A stretch of DNA of 10,861 nt, from positions 1,490-12,350 of the forward strand of contig VXZF01000174.1 of assembly GCA_009845645.1 (NCBI GenBank), given 5' to 3'. The translations under genes were made by a program, and so were the position numbers. The notes beneath the pieces were generated by a model. That model saw only the letters and a list, made by a program, of their open reading frames with translations, did not search any database and was not told the origin of the DNA. The DNA is from Gemmatimonadota bacterium (GTDB lineage: Bacteria > Latescibacterota > UBA2968 > UBA8231). Of this stretch, positions 6,825 to 10,861 are shown in pieces. Position 1 is the stretch's first letter, and each line of letters starts with the position of its first letter.

Positions 6825-7756
6825 AGTCAGTGCTCGCATTGCTATTGCTGGCCTTGTTGTCCGGCGAGGGCCAGGCCCAACTCCAGGACAAGCGGACGTA
6901 CAACCTCTGGACCAAAGAGAAGATCCGCTATCTCAACGCCAAGGTCACCATCAATCCCTACAACCCGCAACTGCGCGTCCTCCTCGCCAACGCGTACTTT
7001 GACGACGGGCAAAAGTACGAAGCCAAAAGGCTGTTGCTTGAGGCGTTGGAACTCGACCCCGACTACGCCGAGGCGCATTGCAATCTCGCAGTCATGCTCC
7101 ACGGCCAGGGATACGAGCGCGAGGCCAAGCACCACTACGAAGAAGCCCTGCGGCTGGACTCGCTAATGGTCGAAGCCATGGCTGGACTGGGAACCTTGCT
7201 CTGCCGCACCGAGCGCCAAGTCGAGGGCCTTGAATACCTCGAAAAAGTCATCGCGGTCCAGCCCGATCACGTCAACGCTCGCTTCAACATGGCCGTGGCG
7301 TATCACAAGGTCGGTGATTTCAAAAAATCCATCGAACACCTAGAGACCTTGCTGAGGGTTGATTTCAATTATCGCGGTGCGCGCCGCGCACTGGCCCGCG
7401 CTTATTACAGCCTCGGAATTTTGCGGCTGCAAGCCGAACAGCCCGAGTTGGCACTCCCCGTGCTGATCAAGGCCGTCGAATACGAGCAAGACAACGACAG
7501 CATGTTCTTCGCCAAGGGCCTCGCCCACCTCGATAGCGGCGACCTCACCGGAGCCGAAGCGGCCTTCAAGCAGGTCATCGCATTGTCCGGTGATCACATC
7601 CCCGCCCTGCACAACCTCGGCGTAATCTGCGAAAAAACCGAGCGATATGCGGAAGCCGTCCAATACTACGACAAAGTCCAGCAGCTAGCCCCACATCTAT
7701 CGACGATCGAAGCGGTCAAACACGCTTCGTACGACGTGAATTACCTGACCGAATGA
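6821..7756 (+). CDS. Secreted tetratricopeptide-repeat protein, 311 aa
   Basis: This is an exported protein-interaction scaffold. MKSVLALLLLALLSGEGQA is a clear Sec signal peptide with likely cleavage GQA|Q after residue 19. The mature part is almost all TPR, about seven 34-residue units starting near residues 47, 81, 115, 149, 183, 223 and 257. Typical unit features are LLANAYFDDGQKYEAKRLLL, then EALELDPDYAEAHCNLAVML and ALHNLGVICEKTERYAEAV. The fifth unit is longer and irregular. No enzyme domain is seen. The ATG at 6821 overlaps the lipoprotein stop (ATGA), indicating coupled translation and suggesting the two proteins are made together in the same compartment. A longer frame opening at 6638 would bury the signal peptide and overlap the propeller gene by nearly 190 bases, so it is rejected. 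The palindromic terminator at 7802-7825 follows. Confidence 0.85.
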   Translation: MKSVLALLLLALLSGEGQAQLQDKRTYNLWTKEKIRYLNAKVTINPYNPQLRVLLANAYFDDGQKYEAKRLLLEALELDPDYAEAHCNLAVMLHGQGYEREAKHHYEEALRLDSLMVEAMAGLGTLLCRTERQVEGLEYLEKVIAVQPDHVNARFNMAVAYHKVGDFKKSIEHLETLLRVDFNYRGARRALARAYYSLGILRLQAEQPELALPVLIKAVEYEQDNDSMFFAKGLAHLDSGDLTGAEAAFKQVIALSGDHIPALHNLGVICEKTERYAEAVQYYDKVQQLAPHLSTIEAVKHASYDVNYLTE

Positions 7757-7758
7757 GT

Positions 7759-7813
7759 TTGACTTTTGCTCGGTTAAAGCGTACACTTGACACTTTTTGC
7801 AAGCCGCTATAGC
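7759..7813 (+). promoter_or_regulatory. infA: Promoter elements for infA-lysS
   Basis: Two sigma70-like candidates overlap here. The first is TTGACT (7759-7764), a 17-base spacer and TACACT (7782-7787). The second is consensus TTGACA (7787-7792), a short 15-base spacer and TATAGC (7808-7813). The second -10 lies inside the terminator palindrome of the upstream operon, so its transcript would begin near 7820 beyond the hairpin. The first would have to read through the hairpin. Confidence 0.4.
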
Positions 7814-7825
7814 GGCTGCTTTTTC
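7802..7825 (+). terminator. Rho-independent terminator of the four-gene block
   Basis: AGCCGCTATAGCGGCT (7802-7817) is a perfect 16-base palindrome followed by GCTTTTTCC. The tight turn at the centre shortens the usable stem to about 6 bp, but the T-run is well placed. It lies 46 bases after the TPR gene and 50 before infA. Confidence 0.65.
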
Positions 7826-7877
7826 CATACGTGGTGCGTAAAACGACGCCACCGTTTCATTCCTTTAGGCGAGAGCA

Positions 7878-8096
7878 ATGGCCAAAGAAGAAGCAATCGA
7901 AGTCCAAGCAGTGGTCAAAGAGGCCCTGCCCAACGGCTACTTCAAGTGCGAGATGGAAAATAGCCACGAGATTATGGCCCACGTCTCCGGCAAGATGCGC
8001 AAGTACTACATTCGCGTGCTTCCGGGCGACCAAGTCACCGTGGCCCTTTCGCCCTATGATTTGAGCCGCGGACGCATTACTTTCCGCAATCGCTGA
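7878..8096 (+). CDS. infA: Translation initiation factor IF-1, 72 aa
   Basis: IF-1 binds the ribosomal A-site region of the 30S subunit and acts with IF-2 and IF-3 in initiation. The whole sequence is a single S1/OB-fold of the canonical 72-residue length. It has the family landmarks [41 protein letters not shown] and [14 protein letters not shown]. The start at 7878 gives the normal N-terminus, with a modest GCGAG ribosome binding site five bases or so upstream. It is separated from the TPR gene by the terminator at 7802-7825 and is followed after 58 bases by lysS, probably in one transcript that ends at the terminator near 9790. The identification is very safe. Confidence 0.97.
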   Translation: MAKEEAIEVQAVVKEALPNGYFKCEMENSHEIMAHVSGKMRKYYIRVLPGDQVTVALSPYDLSRGRITFRNR

Positions 8097-8126
8097 GACG
8101 TCGCAAGACCACCCAAGCGCCGTCTC
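8095..8126 (+). other. Stem-loop between infA and lysS
   Basis: GAGACG (8095-8100) pairs with CGTCTC (8121-8126). After one mismatch, CGC (8102-8104) pairs with GCG (8117-8119), leaving a 12-base loop. The stem begins inside the infA stop codon. No T-run follows, so this is not an intrinsic terminator. It may act in mRNA stability or processing, or be chance. Confidence 0.35.
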
Positions 8127-8154
8127 GACGAGCCTCACACCCGACGAAGGTCAC

Positions 8155-9729
8155 ATGGAGAGGAACCAGACCAGTACGCATCGGGCTTGGCCCTTCCAAG
8201 AGGCGGCACAGATTGTCAAGCAGCGCCGGCCCAGCAAAGATCGCCCGGTACTATTCGAGACCGGCTTTGGCCCCAGCGGCTTCCCCCATCTAGGTCACTT
8301 TTCCGAAGGCGTCCGCACCTCTTGGGTGCGCAATGCCTGTGAGTACCTCTACGAACTAAAAACTCGCCTACTCTGCTTCAGCGACGACATGGATGCCCTG
8401 CGCAAGGTGCCTAGCAACTTTCCGCAGCCCGACATGCTCGCCGCCCACCTCGGCAAACCCGTACACGCCATCCCCGACCCTTTTGGTTGCTGTAAGAGTT
8501 TTGGCGACCACATGAACGCCAAGCTGTGCGAGTTTTTCGACGCGTCCGGCTTCGACTACGAGTTCCAAAGCTCACGTGCTGCCTACAAGCGTGGCGACTT
8601 TGACGAAGGGCTTTCGATTCTCCTAGACAAAGCCGAGGAGGTTCGCCAGATCATCGTGCCGACGCTGCGAGAACAAAACCGCCAGCACTGGTCGCCGTTT
8701 TTCCCGATTTGTACCAACTGTGGCTCGATCATGGCCACGCGCGTCACCGCCTACCACCCCAGCCGGGACACCGTGAGCTTCACTTGCGACCTTGACACCA
8801 GCCACTACACTGGGTGTGGCGAAAGCGGCGAGCAGTCGGTGCTCGGCGGCAACGCCAAGGTGGGCTGGAAAGTCGATTGGGCACTGCGCTGGTACACCTA
8901 CGAGGTCGATTATGAAATGTACGGCAAAGACCTCATCGACTCGGTTCGCCAGTCCTCTCGCATCGTGCGCCTGATGGGCAAGCAGCCGCCGGTCGGCTTG
9001 TGCTACGAGTTTTTTCTCGACGAGGAAGGGCGCAAGGTGGCGAGCAGCACCGGCCGCATGGGAGTGACGGTGGATGCGTGGAAAAAGTACGCGCCAATAG
9101 AATCCCTGCTCTTCTTCCTCTTCCAGAATCCCAAGCGAGCCAAGCGGCTGCACTGGGACATCGTCCCCAAGTGCGTTGATGACTATCTCGATGTGCTGCG
9201 GCGCTATCCCGATGTGGCAGAGGAGCAGCGCCCCGAACAGGCCCTGTGGCACATTGGCGACCGAGGTAAAGACGTGCCTGATTACGCTTCTCGGGTCAAC
9301 TTTTCGACCGTAAACAATCTGATCGCAGCTCTGGGCGTAGATTCGGTCGAAGTGTTAGGGGAATATCTGGCGCGTTACGACGCACAGGCTTCCACTTATC
9401 CGCAGGTAACGCAGGCATTGGTGGAGAAGGGGCTTAACTACTACCGAGACGTGGTGCTGCCGAACAAGCAGTTTCGTCCGCCTACTGATGAAGAGCGGGC
9501 GCTCCTAGGTCAGTTGGCCGAGCGGCTGAGCGCGGTCAATGGGGCCACCGAGGAGGAGTTGCAGGCCATTCCGTTCGACTTGGCCCGCGAGGCCGAAATT
9601 CCTCCCAAGGAGTTGTTTCGGATGTTTTACGAAGTGGTACTCGGGCAGGAGCGAGGGCCGCGATTTGGGTCGCTTGTGCAGCTAGTGGGGAAGGAGCAGG
9701 TGGTGAAGATGGTGCGAGAGAAAGCGTAG
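8155..9729 (+). CDS. lysS: Class I lysyl-tRNA synthetase (LysRS1), 524 aa
   Basis: This enzyme charges tRNA-Lys with lysine using ATP. It is the class I, Rossmann-fold enzyme typical of archaea, alphaproteobacteria and spirochaetes, not the usual bacterial class II LysRS. FETGFGPSGFPHLGHF (34-49) carries the HIGH motif as HLGH (45-48). CFSDDMDALRKVP (74-86) and EMYGKDLIDSV (254-264) are typical LysRS1 blocks. Four cysteines, C186-x2-C189 and C211-x9-C221, look like a zinc site. The KMSKS loop appears as KVASSTGR (294-301), with Ala where Ser is usual. The C-terminal helical domain contains KELFRMFYEVVLGQERGPRFG (485-505), normal for the family. The length is usual. The start ATG has GAAGG four bases upstream. 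It follows infA by 58 bases and is closed by the terminator at 9758-9790. Confidence 0.95.
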   Translation: MERNQTSTHRAWPFQEAAQIVKQRRPSKDRPVLFETGFGPSGFPHLGHFSEGVRTSWVRNACEYLYELKTRLLCFSDDMDALRKVPSNFPQPDMLAAHLGKPVHAIPDPFGCCKSFGDHMNAKLCEFFDASGFDYEFQSSRAAYKRGDFDEGLSILLDKAEEVRQIIVPTLREQNRQHWSPFFPICTNCGSIMATRVTAYHPSRDTVSFTCDLDTSHYTGCGESGEQSVLGGNAKVGWKVDWALRWYTYEVDYEMYGKDLIDSVRQSSRIVRLMGKQPPVGLCYEFFLDEEGRKVASSTGRMGVTVDAWKKYAPIESLLFFLFQNPKRAKRLHWDIVPKCVDDYLDVLRRYPDVAEEQRPEQALWHIGDRGKDVPDYASRVNFSTVNNLIAALGVDSVEVLGEYLARYDAQASTYPQVTQALVEKGLNYYRDVVLPNKQFRPPTDEERALLGQLAERLSAVNGATEEELQAIPFDLAREAEIPPKELFRMFYEVVLGQERGPRFGSLVQLVGKEQVVKMVREKA

Positions 9730-9757
9730 CGTACATAGAGACATTCGATGGAATTGC

Positions 9758-9790
9758 GAGGGTGCGGTAGGTGCCGCGCCCTCTTTTTTT
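9758..9790 (+). terminator. Rho-independent terminator after lysS
   Basis: GAGGGTGCGG (9758-9767) pairs with CCGCGCCCTC (9774-9783): ten pairs including one T-G wobble, around a 6-base loop, followed by seven T (9784-9790). It separates lysS from the DUF72 gene. Confidence 0.92.
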
Positions 9791-9802
9791 ACGGAGTAAA
9801 TC

Positions 9803-10738
9803 GTGGCAGAACAACAAGACCTTTTTTCCGAAATCATGCCGCCGGCTAAGCCCCGGCACGTCGAGCGTATGCAGCAGGTGCAGGAGGGGCTGCCCGCGCA
9901 GCTTTTTTTGGGGACGACGAGTTGGTCGAATGAGGATTGGGAAGGGCTGATCTACCCAGAGGGTTGCGCCGCGGCCGACTACATCGAGCACTATGCTAAA
10001 GTCTTCAGGAGTGTGGAGATCGACTCGACTTGGTACCGAGTGCCAACGCCAAAAGCAATAGAAGGATGGCTGCGGCGGACGCCTCCGAACTTTCGCTTTA
10101 CCGCCAAAATTCCCCGCGTGATCAGCCACGAAAAAATGCTCGTGGACTGCATGGGGGAAATGGAAGAATTCCTCGACGCGATGGCCCCATTGGGCGAGCG
10201 GTTGGGGCCGCTGCTGATGCAGTTTCCATACACTGCGCGGGGACAGGACGCGCACGAAAACGAGTACGGCAGCGCGTTCACCGAGCGCCTAGCAGAATTT
10301 TTGCCGCAGCTTCCTACGGGCGAATTCCGCTTTGCGGTGGAAGTGCGCAACGGGAGTTGGCTGCGGGCGGAACTATTAGATCTGCTGCGCGAACATGGAG
10401 TGGCACTGGTGTTGAACAACTACTACACCATGCCGGGCTTATCGGATACCGTCAAGCGGATCGATCCAGTAACGGCTGACTTCCTCTACGTCCGCTTTTT
10501 GGGCGACCGCAAAAAGATGGACGCTTACGTCGAAGAGCGGATCCGTCGCGGCGAACAGGAGCGGCATTGGGACCGCCTCGTCTGGGACCGCGCCGCCGAA
10601 ACCCAGCAGTGGGCGCGACAGGTGCGAGAGTTGGCACAGACCGTACCAGAGCAGCCCGCGTACGTATTTTTCAACAACCACTACGCCGGATACGCGCCCG
10701 GTTCACTCGGCCTTTTTGCCCAGGCGTGGAAGGAATGA
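9803..10738 (+). CDS. DUF72 (YecE-like) family protein, 311 aa
   Basis: This is a cytosolic TIM-barrel-like protein of unknown biochemical function; the family is widespread and has no established reaction that I know of. The conserved blocks appear in order: LGTTSWSNEDWEGLIYP (36-52), YAKVFRSVEIDSTWYRVP (64-81), FTAKIPRVISHEK (99-111), GPLLMQFP (135-142), FAVEVRNGSWL (177-187), FLYVRFLGDRK (227-237) and YVFFNNHYAGYAPGS (287-301). The residues before about 33 (QQDLFSEIMPPAKPRHVERMQQ) are an extension ahead of the barrel. The start is GTG at 9803, chosen because ACGGAG (9791-9796) lies six bases upstream. It has its own leader after the lysS terminator, with no visible promoter. Its stop codon overlaps a possible 21-codon ORF. 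Confidence 0.9.
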   Translation: MAEQQDLFSEIMPPAKPRHVERMQQVQEGLPAQLFLGTTSWSNEDWEGLIYPEGCAAADYIEHYAKVFRSVEIDSTWYRVPTPKAIEGWLRRTPPNFRFTAKIPRVISHEKMLVDCMGEMEEFLDAMAPLGERLGPLLMQFPYTARGQDAHENEYGSAFTERLAEFLPQLPTGEFRFAVEVRNGSWLRAELLDLLREHGVALVLNNYYTMPGLSDTVKRIDPVTADFLYVRFLGDRKKMDAYVEERIRRGEQERHWDRLVWDRAAETQQWARQVRELAQTVPEQPAYVFFNNHYAGYAPGSLGLFAQAWKE

Positions 10739-10800
10739 GCGACAACTTCGACGCCGAGACGGGTTTGTCGCGGATGGCGAGTAGCTATAAGGTGAATTAG
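10735..10800 (+). CDS. Possible 21-codon ORF overlapping the DUF72 stop
   Basis: An ATG at 10735 overlaps the DUF72 stop as ATGA and opens a frame of 21 codons (MSDNFDAETGLSRMASSYKVN) ending in TAG. The upstream AAGGA (10730-10734) would serve as a Shine-Dalgarno but touches the start codon. No family is recognised. It may be a coupled microprotein, or simply a chance overlap. Confidence 0.2.
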   Translation: MSDNFDAETGLSRMASSYKVN

Positions 10801-10861
10801 CGAGGACGGGCTATACGGTTAATTAAATATTCAAACATATAATGGTGAAGCGGTGCGGCTC
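10801..10861 (+). promoter_or_regulatory. AT-rich tail with a -10-like TATAAT
   Basis: After 10800 the base composition turns AT-rich (GGTTAATTAAATATTC) and contains a perfect TATAAT at 10838-10843. No good -35 lies 16-18 bases upstream; the nearest candidate is a poor GGTTAA at 10817-10822. It could be the promoter of a gene beyond the window. Confidence 0.3.

Noticed and set aside
8623..9252. 209-codon minus-strand frame inside lysS
   Set aside because: It lies wholly antisense to a secure gene and has no recognisable motif.

Overview
The window is 10.9 kb of gene-dense, GC-rich bacterial DNA with every supportable gene on the + strand. Two housekeeping genes, infA (IF-1) and a class I (archaeal-type) lysyl-tRNA synthetase, mark it as bacterial chromosome rather than phage or plasmid. 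No transposase, integrase, CRISPR array or rRNA was seen. Class I LysRS together with a DUF6785-like membrane protein and a DUF4910/M28-like peptidase suggests an uncultured environmental lineage (Latescibacterota or Poribacteria-like). This is inference from family distribution as I remember it, and is weak.

Layout: 1-300 is a leader region with no recognisable gene but a good intrinsic terminator (191-212). 301-558 is a small helix-turn-helix-like protein with a basic middle and an acidic tail, closed by a very strong hairpin terminator (584-631). 681-7756 is a four-gene block. It starts with an 880-residue fusion of an M28/DUF4910-type metallopeptidase, a winged helix and an AAC(3)-type N-acetyltransferase. 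A polytopic DUF6785-like membrane protein follows (4-base GTGA overlap), then an FN3 plus NHL-propeller lipoprotein (49-base gap, with a possible leaderless promoter), then a secreted TPR protein (4-base ATGA overlap). A palindromic terminator at 7802-7825 ends the block. 7878-9729 holds infA and lysS, closed by a 10-bp-stem terminator (9758-9790). 9803-10738 is a DUF72 (YecE-like) protein, followed by a possible 21-codon overlapping ORF and an AT-rich promoter-like tail.

The four-gene block is the candidate for an undescribed system. A cytosolic bifunctional peptidase/acyltransferase is co-translated with a many-helix membrane protein, and next to them sit two exported proteins built from protein- or ligand-binding repeats. 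One reading is an envelope uptake module: the surface and periplasmic proteins capture a substrate, the membrane protein passes it in, and the fusion enzyme hydrolyses and/or N-acylates it. The gene order and domain content are visible in the sequence. The substrate and the working link are inference.
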